Shown: positions 18,084 to 28,232, counted from the first letter of the stretch. The stretch is DNA of 64,000 nucleotides from an uncultured Bacteroidales bacterium (GCA_945921355.1 CAMEKM010000001.1:1-64000); one strand, 5' to 3'. Notes: a model not told the origin generated them from the letters alone. Numbers and translations are program-made.

Positions 18084-19538
18084 ATGAATCCATTAACAAT
18101 CTTATTAGTCATCGCATGCTATTTTGCATTGCTGTTTTTCATTTCCTACCTGGCTGGTCGTAAGGCCGACAATGCAGGTTTCTTCTCGGGCAACCGCAGT
18201 AGTAATTGGTTACTCGTAGCCATGTCCACTATCGGTGCTGCTATCTCCGGTGTTACCTTTGTCAGCGTACCAGGTATGGTAGCCACTTCGGGTTGGGCAT
18301 ATATGCAGATGGTGCTTGGTTTCACCGTAGGTCAATTCTTGATTGCCTATGTACTTATCCCATTGTACTACAAACTCAACCTTACATCCATCTACCAATA
18401 CCTCCAACAGCGTTTTGGCATGAACACCTACAAGTCGGGTGCTTGGCTCTTCTTTGTGAGCAAGATGCTTGGTGCTAGTGTGCGCTTGTTCGTAGTGAGC
18501 GAAGTGCTACAGTTGCTAGTATTCGACAAATTGGCAGTTCCAGTACCATTCTGGGTAAATGCCATCATCACCGTGCTCATCGTATATCTATGCACCTTCA
18601 AGGGTGGTGTGAAATCACTCATCTGGACTGATCTGCTGAAGACCTGCTGCCTTATTCTATCCGTGGCACTCTGTATCTACTTCGTGCTTCGCGCAGGCGT
18701 GAATATCGAAGGTTGGGGTAATAGTGATATGACTCGTACTTTCTTCTTTGATAATCCTAAAGAGGGCACCTATTTCTGGAAGCAGTTCCTCGCGGGTGTC
18801 TTCCTCGTGATTGCTACCACAGGTCTTGACCAAGACCTCATGCAGCGTACCCTATCATGCAAGAACCCACGCGAGAGTCAGAAGAACCTCATCGTAGGTG
18901 CACTGATGCAAATCGTAGTAATTGCTCTCTTCCTCTTCTTGGGTTATCTGCTCTATACCTATGCCGCACAAACGGGTGTAACGGAAGTGGCCAACCTCAA
19001 GGGCGACGATGTTTTCCCGTTCTTGGCGACAGGCAACTACTTCCCTGTGATTGTAGGCGTATTATTTATCATCGGTTTTATCGCAGCAGCATATTCCGCA
19101 GCGGGCGGAGCATTGACGGCCTTGACCACCTCATTCACGGTGGATATTCTCAACAAGGAGAAGGCCGACAACCTTACCAAAGTACGCACCATAGTGCACA
19201 TAGGCATGGCTATACTGATGGCCGCTTGTATCTATGTCATCCACCTATTGAATGATGATTCGGTGATTCAAACCGTATATAAAGTTGCTAGTTACACCTA
19301 TGGTCCATTATTGGGTATGTTCTGTTTTGGTATCTTTACCAAGCAGCAAGTACGCGACCGTTGGATTCCTCTAGTAGTGATATTGGCTCCAGTCATCACA
19401 TGGATTATTGACGTCAATTCTGCCGTATGGTTCAACGGCTACGTCTTCTCCCACGAGCGTTTAATCTTGAATGCTTTGCTCACGTTTATGGGTATGGTTT
19501 GCTTATTGAAGGGTAGTGTGAAGACCAAGCAAGGGTAA
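18084..19538 (+). CDS. Sodium:solute symporter (SSS/SLC5 family)
   Basis: The product has 484 residues and about 13 hydrophobic helices. SSS-family features include GFFSGNRSSNWLLVAMSTIG near residues 32-51, TTGLDQDLMQRTLSCK in the middle, and AAAYSAAGGALTALTTSF. It is an inner-membrane transporter. In Tannerella forsythia a transporter of this general type imports MurNAc. The adjacent namZ makes MurNAc the best guess here, although no murK or murQ homologue lies in the window. It is the last gene of the operon and is followed by a strong hairpin. Confidence 0.9.
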   Translation: MNPLTILLVIACYFALLFFISYLAGRKADNAGFFSGNRSSNWLLVAMSTIGAAISGVTFVSVPGMVATSGWAYMQMVLGFTVGQFLIAYVLIPLYYKLNLTSIYQYLQQRFGMNTYKSGAWLFFVSKMLGASVRLFVVSEVLQLLVFDKLAVPVPFWVNAIITVLIVYLCTFKGGVKSLIWTDLLKTCCLILSVALCIYFVLRAGVNIEGWGNSDMTRTFFFDNPKEGTYFWKQFLAGVFLVIATTGLDQDLMQRTLSCKNPRESQKNLIVGALMQIVVIALFLFLGYLLYTYAAQTGVTEVANLKGDDVFPFLATGNYFPVIVGVLFIIGFIAAAYSAAGGALTALTTSFTVDILNKEKADNLTKVRTIVHIGMAILMAACIYVIHLLNDDSVIQTVYKVASYTYGPLLGMFCFGIFTKQQVRDRWIPLVVILAPVITWIIDVNSAVWFNGYVFSHERLILNALLTFMGMVCLLKGSVKTKQG

Positions 19539-19562
19539 GAAATAAGCATTAAGTATAAAGCA

Positions 19563-19590
19563 ATAGGGTGTACCAAGCGGTACACCCTAT
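19563..19590. terminator. Bidirectional terminator between convergent operons
   Basis: A perfect 12-bp stem (ATAGGGTGTACC pairs with GGTACACCCTAT) has a 4-nt loop. It lies between the end of the + strand PUL operon and the 3' end of rpoD on the - strand. The + side has a T-rich tail. Confidence 0.75.
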
Positions 19591-19608
19591 CTTATTCATT
19601 TTTAGTCC

Positions 19609-20469
19609 TTATCCGAGATACGTGCGGAGGATTTTGCTTCTTGAACTTACCTTGAGTTTGCGTATCGCTTTTTCTTTAATTTGTCTAACGCGCTCTCGTG
19701 TGAGGTCCAATTCGATGCCAATTTCTTCTAACGTTTTCTCTGGGACTCCAATTCCGAAGAAACTGCGTAAGATATCCGCTTCACGTGGAGTAAGTTGTTC
19801 TAGTGCGCGATCAATCTCTCTTGAAAGCGATTCGTTGATGAGTTTGTAATCGGCATTAGGAGAATCTTCGTTAACCATTACATCAATAAGGCTATTGTCC
19901 TCACCCTCTACGAATGGTGCATCCACACTGACTTGACGTCCTGACATCTTGAGTGTGTCAGCAATCTTGTCCACAGGAATGTCTAAGATTTCAGCCAACT
20001 CCTCAGCGCTTGGCTTACGCTCGTATTCTTGCTCAAAGCGTTGGTAAGCCTTGTTGATTTTGTTGAGCGAACCTACTTGGTTCAATGGCAGGCGCACGAT
20101 ACGTGCTTGCTCTGCAAGAGCTTGTAAGATGGATTGACGAATCCACCATACGGCGTATGAGATGAACTTGAAGCCACGTGTCTCATCGAATTTTTCTGCT
20201 GCTTTGATAAGCCCAAGGTTGCCTTCGTCAATTAGGTCAGGAAGGCTCAATCCTTGATTTTGGTACTGTTTTGCTACAGAGACAACGAAGCGTAGATTAG
20301 CGCGGGTCAATTCCTCAAGGGCAGCTCTATCGCCATTGCGGATACGACCAGCCAATTCCACCTCACGATCAACCGAAATCAGTGGCTCGCGACCAATTTC
20401 TTGGAGGTACTTGTCAAGCGATGCTGACTCGCGGTTGGTAATGGATTTTGTGATTTTTAACTGACGCAT
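19609..20469 (-). CDS. rpoD: Primary RNA polymerase sigma factor (Bacteroidetes RpoD)
   Basis: The product has 286 residues. It contains region 1.2 ([16 protein letters not shown]), region 2 ([33 protein letters not shown]), region 3 and region 4 ([33 protein letters not shown]). Region 1.1 is missing and the length is about 286 residues. This is typical of the Bacteroidetes housekeeping sigma that reads TTTG/TAnnTTTG promoters, the type seen throughout this window. tRNA-Arg lies 89 nt upstream on the same strand; both may use the promoter at 20723-20754, since no other promoter was seen. Confidence 0.96.
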   Translation of the reverse strand: MRQLKITKSITNRESASLDKYLQEIGREPLISVDREVELAGRIRNGDRAALEELTRANLRFVVSVAKQYQNQGLSLPDLIDEGNLGLIKAAEKFDETRGFKFISYAVWWIRQSILQALAEQARIVRLPLNQVGSLNKINKAYQRFEQEYERKPSAEELAEILDIPVDKIADTLKMSGRQVSVDAPFVEGEDNSLIDVMVNEDSPNADYKLINESLSREIDRALEQLTPREADILRSFFGIGVPEKTLEEIGIELDLTRERVRQIKEKAIRKLKVSSRSKILRTYLG

Positions 20470-20558
20470 GTAGTACAGTTAACAATTAATAATTAATAGT
20501 TAATATTCTAAAAACAATCATAATTCTTAATTCAAAATTAATAATTATCCTTGCTTTG

Positions 20559-20632
20559 TGATCCGGTCGGGATTCGAACCCGAGACCCACAGCTTAGAAG
20601 GCTGTTGCTCTATCCAGCTGAGCTACCAGACC
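20559..20632 (-). tRNA. tRNA-Arg (anticodon TCT)
   Basis: A 74-nt cloverleaf. The acceptor stem GGTCTGG pairs with CCGGATC using two G-T wobbles. The D-arm reads AGCTCAGCTGGATAGAGC. The anticodon stem ACAGC/GCTGT has loop CTTCTAA and anticodon TCT. The T-arm contains GGTTCGAATCC. CCA is not encoded. It lies between a promoter at 20723-20754 and rpoD. Confidence 0.95.
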
Positions 20633-20715
20633 CTCGCGCGTTAGCGCGAAAATAAACTGTGCTTACGCACAAAATCACCTATGTAGGCACACAAAGAAGT
20701 GCCTACAAAGGCAAT
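20633..20715 (-). other. tRNA-Arg leader with three short hairpins
   Basis: Between the promoter and the tRNA the - strand could form three consecutive stem-loops. They are built from TGTAGGCAC/GTGCCTACA, TGTGC/GCACA and CGCG/CGCG repeats. The last abuts the mature tRNA 5' end. They may shield or guide 5' processing by RNase P (inference). Confidence 0.45.
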
Positions 20716-20722
20716 TTGGGTG

Positions 20723-20754
20723 CAAAAGTACTGCTTTTTTTTGAATTATGCAAA
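20723..20754 (-). promoter_or_regulatory. Promoter for tRNA-Arg and probably rpoD
   Basis: On the - strand, TTTG (plus-strand CAAA at 20751-20754) is followed after 20 nt by TACTTTTG (plus-strand 20723-20730). This matches the Bacteroidetes consensus with ideal spacing. Confidence 0.75.
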
Positions 20755-20770
20755 TAATTTTGCAAATTTC

Positions 20771-21085
20771 TTACAAAAGTTCTTCAAAAAGCTTCTGCAA
20801 ATCTGGCTTGCGCATTGCACCTACACTACGATTTACCAATTCTCCATTCTTGAAAAATAAGATAGTTGGGATGTTCATAATGCCATATGCAGAGCAAGTC
20901 TCATCGTTGTCATCTACATTGAGTTTACCTACGGTAATCTTACCTTCATACTCAGCTGCCAACTCTTCTACGATAGGCAACATCATCTTGCAAGGACCAC
21001 ACCAAGGTGCCCAAAAATCTACTACGAGGGGCTTGCCCTCTGCTAACAATTCTTGAAAGTTAGCATCTGTAATCTCTTTTGCCAT
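20771..21085 (-). CDS. trxA: Thioredoxin
   Basis: The product has 104 residues with active site WAPWCGPCK at about residues 25-33. A cis-proline region (IMNIPTILFF) and the final FKNGE/VGAM thioredoxin strand are present, with no signal peptide. It is a cytoplasmic disulfide reductase. It begins 5 nt after the Clp ATPase stop codon, so it is the last gene of a porin/Clp/thioredoxin unit. Confidence 0.95.
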   Translation of the reverse strand: MAKEITDANFQELLAEGKPLVVDFWAPWCGPCKMMLPIVEELAAEYEGKITVGKLNVDDNDETCSAYGIMNIPTILFFKNGELVNRSVGAMRKPDLQKLFEELL

Positions 21086-21090
21086 AGTTG

Positions 21091-23355
21091 TTATATTTTT
21101 ATTGTTTTATTTTCTGTCATACCTGATAGCAAGATGTCTGTGATAGGATCTTCTACCAAAGTTTGAATAGCGCGTTTCAGAGGACGCGCACCATACTTGC
21201 GGTCGCGCGAACGCTCAAGCAACTGCTCTGTGGTCTTTTTTGTCAGTTGCAATTTGTAGCCCATTGCTTCCAAACGCAGTTTCAGTGGGTGTAATTCAAG
21301 CGTCAAAATCTGTGCCAAAGCTTCGTCGTTTAACGGGTGGAAAACGACTACATTGTCCAATCGGTTGACAAACTCGGGTGGGAAAGTGCGATTCAATGCT
21401 TTCGTGAGCATATATTCCGACTGTTTCTCGTCAATTTCATCGGCATTGAAGCCTATACCAGCGCCAAATTCATTCAGCTGACGTGTGCCCACATTGCTTG
21501 TCATAATAATGATGGTGTTGCGAAAATCTACCACACGCCCCTGACGATCTGTCAGTCTCCCTTCATCCATGACTTGTAGCAAGATGTTAAATATGTCAGC
21601 ATGCGCCTTCTCGATCTCATCGAATAGCACAATCGAATATGGTTTGCGGCGTACAGCTTCTGTCAGTTTACCTCCCTCTTCATGAGCAACATATCCAGGA
21701 GGAGCACCCACGAGCAAACTTACAGTGTGCTTCTCAATATATTCTGACATGTCAAAGCGCACGATTGCATCGCGATTGCCAAACATCTCTTCTGCTAAAC
21801 ATTGTGCCAAGTGTGTCTTACCTACGCCTGTAGGACCGAGCAAGAAGAAGGTGCCAATTGGTTTGTTTGGATTGCGCAATCCCATACGCGAACGTTGTAT
21901 GGCTTTCACAATGGTGTCAATGGCTTTATCTTGCCCAATTACGCGTTGCTTGATTACCTCACTCATTTGACGCAAGTGTTCGCTTTCAGCCTGCTCTACG
22001 CGCTGTACGGGTACACCTGACATTCTGCTCACCACGAATGCTACATCCGCTTCGGTCACTTTGACCATTGTTTCATCGCCTTCTTGCTTTTTCGCCTGAC
22101 TACCTTTCCACGCTCCAGCCTCATCCATGGCATCAATTGCCTTGTCTGGGAAGAAGCGGTCGGTGATATACCTATCGGTCAATTTGACACATGCGTGTAG
22201 TGCCTCTTCAGTATATTGCACATGATGGAAGGCACCATACACCTCGCTAATACGTGTCAGTACGGCATAGGTTTCTTCTGCTGAGGTAGGTTGTACCATC
22301 ACTTTTTGGAAACGACGTTCCAAAGCCCCATCTTTTTCTATTGATTTGCGGTATTCAGTGATAGTGGTAGCGCCAATGCATTGTACTTCGCCACGAGCCA
22401 AGGCGGGCTTGAGGATATTGGCTGCATCCAACGAACCTTGTGCATTTCCTGCTCCCATGATGGTGTGAATTTCATCCACAAAAAGGATGATTTCAGGATG
22501 TTTGTGCAGTTCGTTGATAACGGACTTCATGCGCTCTTCAAACTGTCCGCGATAGGTAGTGCCTGCCACCATAGATGCGATATCCAATGACACGATGCGT
22601 TTGCCTTCCAATGTAGCTGCTTCGCCACGCTCAATGCGCAATGCCAATCCCTCTACAATGGCCGATTTGCCTACACCTGGTTCGCCGATGAGGATAGGGT
22701 TATTCTTCTTCCTGCGCGAGAGAATCTGTATTACCCGCTCTATCTCTGCTTGTCGTCCGACGACGGGATCAAGCTCTCCATTGCGCGCTTGAGCGGTCAA
22801 GTCGCGACCATATTTATCCAAAGCGGGTGTGCCTGTTTTGCTAGTCTTGGTTCTTTGTTCTTGGCTCTTGGCTCCCCATTCAAGCGGTTGTTCTCCAGCA
22901 AAATCTGAATCAAGATTGCTGCCATCTTGAGGTAATGGTTGTGGCTTAGGATATAGCCCCTCTATGCGCTCATAATCAATACCAAACTGCTGCTCAATAA
23001 ACATTGCAGGGTAGTTCACGCGCTCGCGTAGTAAACCAAGTAGCAAGTGTACCGAACCGCATTCTTCTGCGTGATAGATTTTAGCTTCGATTTGCATTAA
23101 TCGCAATATGCGCAGGCTAGCGCGCGACATCTTTTGTGCTTCGTTGGTGCTTGCTTGCATCAATCGTTCATCAATCGCACGTTTGAGTTCTACAGGATTC
23201 AGTCCCGCTTGCATCAGCAGTTCGAATGCTTTGCCATTGGCCAATCGCAGAATACCCAACATCAAGTGATCAGGCAGTACCTCGCTATTGCCCAATCGCT
23301 GTGCCTCTTGCTGAGCATAAAGGAGAATAGTATTTAAATTATTTGTTTGTAGCAT
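21091..23355 (-). CDS. ClpA/ClpC-type AAA+ ATPase
   Basis: The product has 754 residues. It contains a Clp-N domain (~1-150; [20 protein letters not shown]), a first AAA+ module with Walker [14 protein letters not shown] and Walker [10 protein letters not shown], and a second module with [15 protein letters not shown] and [11 protein letters not shown]. The linker between modules is short and lacks the coiled-coil M domain of ClpC/ClpB, so the architecture is ClpA-like. A GIGF motif in the second module could be the ClpP-docking loop. It should unfold substrates for ClpP. It sits 14 nt after the porin gene and 5 nt before thioredoxin. Confidence 0.9.
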   Translation of the reverse strand: MLQTNNLNTILLYAQQEAQRLGNSEVLPDHLMLGILRLANGKAFELLMQAGLNPVELKRAIDERLMQASTNEAQKMSRASLRILRLMQIEAKIYHAEECGSVHLLLGLLRERVNYPAMFIEQQFGIDYERIEGLYPKPQPLPQDGSNLDSDFAGEQPLEWGAKSQEQRTKTSKTGTPALDKYGRDLTAQARNGELDPVVGRQAEIERVIQILSRRKKNNPILIGEPGVGKSAIVEGLALRIERGEAATLEGKRIVSLDIASMVAGTTYRGQFEERMKSVINELHKHPEIILFVDEIHTIMGAGNAQGSLDAANILKPALARGEVQCIGATTITEYRKSIEKDGALERRFQKVMVQPTSAEETYAVLTRISEVYGAFHHVQYTEEALHACVKLTDRYITDRFFPDKAIDAMDEAGAWKGSQAKKQEGDETMVKVTEADVAFVVSRMSGVPVQRVEQAESEHLRQMSEVIKQRVIGQDKAIDTIVKAIQRSRMGLRNPNKPIGTFFLLGPTGVGKTHLAQCLAEEMFGNRDAIVRFDMSEYIEKHTVSLLVGAPPGYVAHEEGGKLTEAVRRKPYSIVLFDEIEKAHADIFNILLQVMDEGRLTDRQGRVVDFRNTIIIMTSNVGTRQLNEFGAGIGFNADEIDEKQSEYMLTKALNRTFPPEFVNRLDNVVVFHPLNDEALAQILTLELHPLKLRLEAMGYKLQLTKKTTEQLLERSRDRKYGARPLKRAIQTLVEDPITDILLSGMTENKTIKI

Positions 23356-23369
23356 GATTGTCTAACTTC

Positions 23370-25400
23370 TTATTTGTAAAAATGCCATGCCAATCCCGCT
23401 CTGAACATGTCTGGTGCCATCGGATAACCAGGCATCTCGAAGTATTGTTTGTTCATAAATGATGCGTTGAAGTGTTGGTATTGCGCAAACAACTTCAGTC
23501 GCAAACTCTTTACATAGAAATTGGCATATACATTCATCACGGGGTAATTGCCTACTTGTTCTTGGTCTTGCACGCAGAATTGTCCTAATGCGGGGTTGAG
23601 TATAGGGGCATAATATTTCGTAAAGAATCGCATATCTACACCAATCTGCGTGTCCAAAGCCTTAAACCAACATCCGTGGTAGTAGAGGTTGTGGTATAGG
23701 GTGATGGCTGGCAATGGTAGTTTGTCAGAGGATGAGTGTTGATATACTATATGATTATCTAGATTCACCCATGGAGTGGTGATGTTAAGTTGCAAATCTG
23801 CTGCTAGCACTTGTATATTACCATCCACTTGCTTAGGGGTGCCATCGGTGGAAAAATAAATATGATTGGTGATATTCTCAAACGACACATTGAGTTTCGG
23901 CTTTACCCATGTGGTGGGATAGGTAATCTCTCCACTTACTTGTAATCGTAGAGGTCGCTGAAAGTCATTATCCCAACGGTAGTGATTACTGCGGTAGTGC
24001 GTCAAATAGTAGTCAGGAGTTTCATTTCGGAAGAAAGCTTTAGCAGTGATTATCATGGAGTCCTTGCCTATGCGGAAACCTGCGTCCACATGTCCGTTTA
24101 CTTGAAATTCGCCCAACTTATGCCCTAACAAGCACACGTTACCGTCAAATCCATAGTGAATATATTGACCACGGTGTTTGTATAGTGCACCTCCCACATA
24201 GGTATTGTTGGTCCAGCGTGCTCCGAATAAGGTGTCTGGCGTAAGGTGCAATGTGTTTTGCATCACGTCGTTATAAGAGTTGGCTTGTGGAAAGGCGTTG
24301 AGGTTTACAATGTTTTCTGTCTGTCCGATAGCAGTGGTGTGACGCTGACATTCGTTCATAGCATATACCATCGCTCCAAAGTGCAGCCACGTATTGAATT
24401 CCTCTTCAAAGGTGACAGCCAAGGTGTTCTTGATGGTAAGACATGCTGCGGAGTCGTTTGTTGCGATGGGGTTGCGATATTGATTAGGAAGAATACTTTG
24501 TGTGGCAGATTTCTCTACGTACCTTTTTGTGCCGTCGGTTACTTCAAATATATGACGGAAGGTAGTAACAGGTACATACTCAATCTTGATAGAGTCTTTC
24601 TTTACCCATTTGCCTTCTTCATCGCGTTCCTTATAGTTTACTTTGCGTTCCCGCTCTACGCAGATACTATAGTAGTGATTTAGATACCCTGACAAATAGC
24701 GCAATGCCGACATACCCTGCATTCTTACTGGCATATCCTCAGGTTTGAGTACTCCTTGTAGGTCAGCAGGATTGTGCAGTCCGCCATTCTCGAAGTTGCT
24801 CAACGTGTTCCACGTGAAGGATGATTGTAGCGAATAGTGATCGCCGTTGTATGAGCCAAACACCGAACCAAACACCGTCTTGCCTTCTTGATTGGCAAAT
24901 CGTCCGTACGAGTTGAGGTAGTCAATAGTCATACCCAGATTGGTGCGTCGAGTAACATTGCCAGTGAAGGAGAAACTGATATCATTTTGGTCAAGGTTGG
25001 TAACAAAACCTTTCTTATATGCAATGGTGGAGTAGGGAGTGGTGGTGTGGTAGTATTTGACTTGTTGCGGTGTGATAATGTATGGGGTGTAGGCATCAGC
25101 AAACAAAAAGTCGGTTGTCTTTTTGCGTGCGAAGTAGATGCGTGACTGACTGGGTGATATGAGATTGGAGTTGCTAACGTTGGAAATAGAATAATCGTTC
25201 AATCGATCACGCATAGGGAAATGCATATATGAGGAGTCAATCCCTGCCAACGTATCAGCCACGCCTGTCCATTGGTCAAGTTGCCATGCGCGAATGATGG
25301 TAGGCACCGATTTATTATCTTGGGCATACACATCTATCATACTGCATAAAATCAATATGCAGATGCAAATACAATATGATATGTTTCGCGTCCTTTTCAC
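23370..25400 (-). CDS. Putative outer-membrane porin (Porin_10 type)
   Basis: The product has 676 residues with a signal peptide ending DVYAQ. The N-terminal region reads IRAWQLDQWTGVADTLAGID, FPMRDRLNDYSI and YFARKKTTDFLFADAYTPYI. A body of alternating beta strands follows and ends in LAWHFYK. This resembles the Bacteroidetes 'putative porin' family of outer-membrane barrels. It leads the unit with Clp ATPase and thioredoxin. The family is widespread and its cargo unknown. Confidence 0.85.
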   Translation of the reverse strand: MKRTRNISYCICICILILCSMIDVYAQDNKSVPTIIRAWQLDQWTGVADTLAGIDSSYMHFPMRDRLNDYSISNVSNSNLISPSQSRIYFARKKTTDFLFADAYTPYIITPQQVKYYHTTTPYSTIAYKKGFVTNLDQNDISFSFTGNVTRRTNLGMTIDYLNSYGRFANQEGKTVFGSVFGSYNGDHYSLQSSFTWNTLSNFENGGLHNPADLQGVLKPEDMPVRMQGMSALRYLSGYLNHYYSICVERERKVNYKERDEEGKWVKKDSIKIEYVPVTTFRHIFEVTDGTKRYVEKSATQSILPNQYRNPIATNDSAACLTIKNTLAVTFEEEFNTWLHFGAMVYAMNECQRHTTAIGQTENIVNLNAFPQANSYNDVMQNTLHLTPDTLFGARWTNNTYVGGALYKHRGQYIHYGFDGNVCLLGHKLGEFQVNGHVDAGFRIGKDSMIITAKAFFRNETPDYYLTHYRSNHYRWDNDFQRPLRLQVSGEITYPTTWVKPKLNVSFENITNHIYFSTDGTPKQVDGNIQVLAADLQLNITTPWVNLDNHIVYQHSSSDKLPLPAITLYHNLYYHGCWFKALDTQIGVDMRFFTKYYAPILNPALGQFCVQDQEQVGNYPVMNVYANFYVKSLRLKLFAQYQHFNASFMNKQYFEMPGYPMAPDMFRAGLAWHFYK

Positions 25401-25447
25401 GTGTTAGTTTTTCTCTTACCGAAACTACCCCAATATAAATTGGGGTG

Positions 25448-25479
25448 CAAAGGTACAACAAAAAATGGATATTTGCAAT
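25448..25479 (-). promoter_or_regulatory. Promoter of the porin/clp/trx unit
   Basis: The -7 box TACCTTTG (plus-strand 25448-25455) lies 47 nt upstream of the start codon. The -33 position has ATTG (plus-strand CAAT) rather than TTTG after a 20-nt spacer, a one-base deviation. Confidence 0.6.
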
Positions 25480-25555
25480 AAAATTGCGCGAAAGTTTACT
25501 TTCAAGTGCGATTTTGTTGCAACTGGGCTGCAAAGTGCAACAATAGTTTGGACGA

Positions 25556-25592
25556 AACAAAAACTCGCCACTTGCGGGGTGGAAGTGACGAG
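25556..25592 (-). terminator. Terminator after the GH57 gene
   Basis: On the - strand the stem CTCGTCACTT pairs with AAGTGGCGAG (one mismatch) and is followed by TTTTTG. It lies just downstream of the last gene of the glycogen operon. Confidence 0.7.
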
Positions 25593-25615
25593 TGTGGAAA
25601 TCTCTTAATTATGAA

Positions 25616-26935
25616 TTATGCTTCTAAGGAAGTCTCTTTACGTTTAGCGCAAGACTTTTTTTTAGCGGATTTTTTTGCCTCTTTCAGTTGTTTCTCGAGC
25701 TTTTCAATCTCTTTCTCTTGATTTTGAATGGTTTTGAGCAATTCATTCAGCTCCTCGTTCTCAATAGTAGTTGGGTATTGCTCGTCCACACGTTGGAGGA
25801 AGTCAGAAAGCACATTCATATAATTAATGAACGCATCGTATGCCGACTCATAGTGGCTTGCGCCAGCGTCGATGTGATTCATATAGTGCAAGTAGTTGAC
25901 ATCTTGCAATAGTAGCCAGTCGTGCTTCAATTGTTTGTCTTTGCACAAGTGCACACGCTCAGCCACAGCAAATAGTTTTTGTGTGGCTTCATTTTGCAGG
26001 TCGTTACCGGTATAGACGCTCAAATCTTTAGCCTCACCAGCCCATGTGATAGGATATGGAGCAACTACCACATCCTTAGCAGCGAACTTCTTTGCCGCCT
26101 CCGATGGAGTCATGAAGCCAATTCCATATTCCAATGCGAAGTAAGGCAATGCCTTGAGGAAATCAAAGATACCAGTCATCGCATGTTGGCGAATACCAAA
26201 AGTGTCAGCGCCTACCCAAATGTTTACCACCTGCTCTTCCTCAGGCAAAGCAGCTAATTGTTGGGTATATTTTTCTGCGTCCATAGGATAGTTGTGCCAA
26301 TTAGGATCAGCAAAATGGAAGGACAACTCATCGCTTAGGTTGCCATTGCGGAGCAACATCTTCATCTTTGGTGCGGAAGCACTACTATAGACGTAGTTTG
26401 GACTCTTCCAACTCAGCACATGCTTAGCACCTTCGGTCATCACGGTCTTGTAGCCTTGTTGGTACAAAAAAATCGCGATTTCATCGCTATAAATGAGCTC
26501 TGTGTTGCAGATGGTAGTAGATACCTGTCCAAAGAGTTCCTTCACCATCGCTTGTTGCAATTGCAATTGTTCGGCTGCCTCGGTTTCGCTATAGACAGTC
26601 GCCAATGATTGGCTATAAGGAGTAGCCACAAACTCCACACAACCAGTATCCGCCAACTCTTTGAGCAAGTCTATCATCTCTGGAGCAAACTGCTGGAACA
26701 TCTCCAGCATCACACCACTCACACTCAATGCGCAACGGAAATTCTTCTTCGACAGACGAATCATCTCTTTTATCGTCTGACATAGTGGCATGTAAGAAGT
26801 ATTGACAAGCCAATTAACATGCTCTTCGGTTTGCATGTCATCATAGTAATAATGATCTTGACCAATCTCAAAAAAACGATAACGCTTCATTCTGTAAGGA
26901 GCGTGCATTTGAAAGCAAAAACAAATATTTTTCAT
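25616..26935 (-). CDS. Glycoside hydrolase family 57 (alpha-amylase type)
   Basis: The product has 439 residues and no signal peptide, so it is cytoplasmic. GH57 features are FCFQMHAPYR near the start, FRCALSVSGVMLEMF, the candidate nucleophile region TTICNTELIYSDEIA, and WVGADTFGIRQH with its acid. A C-terminal coiled coil rich in Glu/Lys (ELLKTIQNQEKEIEKLEKQL) follows. It is encoded after a glycogen-synthase-like transferase and a debranching enzyme, so it probably degrades or remodels internal alpha-glucan. Confidence 0.9.
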   Translation of the reverse strand: MKNICFCFQMHAPYRMKRYRFFEIGQDHYYYDDMQTEEHVNWLVNTSYMPLCQTIKEMIRLSKKNFRCALSVSGVMLEMFQQFAPEMIDLLKELADTGCVEFVATPYSQSLATVYSETEAAEQLQLQQAMVKELFGQVSTTICNTELIYSDEIAIFLYQQGYKTVMTEGAKHVLSWKSPNYVYSSASAPKMKMLLRNGNLSDELSFHFADPNWHNYPMDAEKYTQQLAALPEEEQVVNIWVGADTFGIRQHAMTGIFDFLKALPYFALEYGIGFMTPSEAAKKFAAKDVVVAPYPITWAGEAKDLSVYTGNDLQNEATQKLFAVAERVHLCKDKQLKHDWLLLQDVNYLHYMNHIDAGASHYESAYDAFINYMNVLSDFLQRVDEQYPTTIENEELNELLKTIQNQEKEIEKLEKQLKEAKKSAKKKSCAKRKETSLEA

Positions 26936-26972
26936 GACTTATAGTATTTTCAAATTTATAATTCTTGTTTCT

Positions 26973-28232
26973 TTATCCCCAACCTAACACCTTATTGTAG
27001 ATGCGACGCACTTTCAGTCCAGCGTCATACCACTTGATGTTGTTTACTTCGTCGCGACCTAATTCGCGCAGCGACTTATACATAGCAGGATATTTCACAA
27101 TCGCATAGATGGCATCTGCCATGGCGTCGATATCCCAATAATCGGTTTTGATTGCATGTGACAAGATCTCTGCGCAACCAGATTGGTGAGAAATGATGGA
27201 TGGACAACCTACTTGCATCGCTTCCAATGGCGATATACCAAATGGCTCACTCACACTAGGCATGATATATACATCGGAGTCTGCCAGCACCTCTTGTACT
27301 TGACGACCGCGCATGAATCCAGGGAAGTGGAATTTGTCTGCGATGCCGCGCTGTGCTACGAGGTCAATCATCTTATTCATCATATCACCGCTACCTGCCA
27401 TAACGAAGCGGACTCCGTCTGTCTTCGCCAATACTCGAGCTGCAGCCTCCACAAAGTATTCAGGACCTTTCTGCATCGTGATACGACCAAGAAAAGTCAC
27501 TAACTTGTCTTTGCGGTCATGTTTCACGAATTCATCGGGGTTAGCTAATGGCTCTACTGCATTATGTACAGTGCTCACTTTGCTTGGATCTTGCCCATAT
27601 TTCTCAATCACCGTGCGACGAGTGAGTTCGCTTACGCACATGATATGATCTGCCTCGTCCATACCTCTGCGCTCAATGGCATATACCGTAGGGTTGACAT
27701 TACCACGACTGCGATCAAAGTCAGTAGCGTGCACGTGAATTACAAGAGGTTTGCCTGATATTTGCTTAGCAAACACACCTGCAGGGTAGGTTAGCCAGTC
27801 ATGACTGTGGATTATATCAAACTGCAATGCGGAAGCCAGCACACTCGCTACCGCTTCATAGTTGCCTATTTCTTCAAGCAGATTGTCAGGATAACGACCA
27901 GAAAAACCTACACAACCCAAATCATCGGTGCCGATCCGTGAATAATCATAGTGAATATTATTGCGCAGATGGTAGTATTCCTCAGGCGACATTTTGCCTT
28001 CCATGCGTTGGCGTACATAATCGTAGTTATTTTCTTTCCACACGATAGGTACACTGTTTGCGCCAATGATACGCAAGAATGATTGATCCTCATCGCCCCA
28101 TGGTTTGGGAATTACAAAAGTGATTTCCATATCCTCTTGTTGCGCCATTCCGCGCGTGAGACCAAAACTTGCAGTTCCCAATCCACCTAAAATATGAGGC
28201 GGGAACTCCCAACCGAACATCAATGCTTTCAT
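26973..28232 (-). CDS. Glycogen synthase-like glycosyltransferase (GT4/GT5 type)
   Basis: The product has 419 residues. It opens with the nucleotide-sugar transferase signature FGWEFPPHILGGLGTASFGL. The GT-B C-terminal half has VTFLGRITMQKGPEYFVEAA, then VYIMPSVSEPFGISPLEAMQ with the conserved EPFG/E motif. No signal peptide is present. Its start overlaps the stop of the debranching gene by 4 nt. Glycogen synthesis is the most likely role; other alpha-glucan transfer remains possible. Confidence 0.88.
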   Translation of the reverse strand: MKALMFGWEFPPHILGGLGTASFGLTRGMAQQEDMEITFVIPKPWGDEDQSFLRIIGANSVPIVWKENNYDYVRQRMEGKMSPEEYYHLRNNIHYDYSRIGTDDLGCVGFSGRYPDNLLEEIGNYEAVASVLASALQFDIIHSHDWLTYPAGVFAKQISGKPLVIHVHATDFDRSRGNVNPTVYAIERRGMDEADHIMCVSELTRRTVIEKYGQDPSKVSTVHNAVEPLANPDEFVKHDRKDKLVTFLGRITMQKGPEYFVEAAARVLAKTDGVRFVMAGSGDMMNKMIDLVAQRGIADKFHFPGFMRGRQVQEVLADSDVYIMPSVSEPFGISPLEAMQVGCPSIISHQSGCAEILSHAIKTDYWDIDAMADAIYAIVKYPAMYKSLRELGRDEVNNIKWYDAGLKVRRIYNKVLGWG

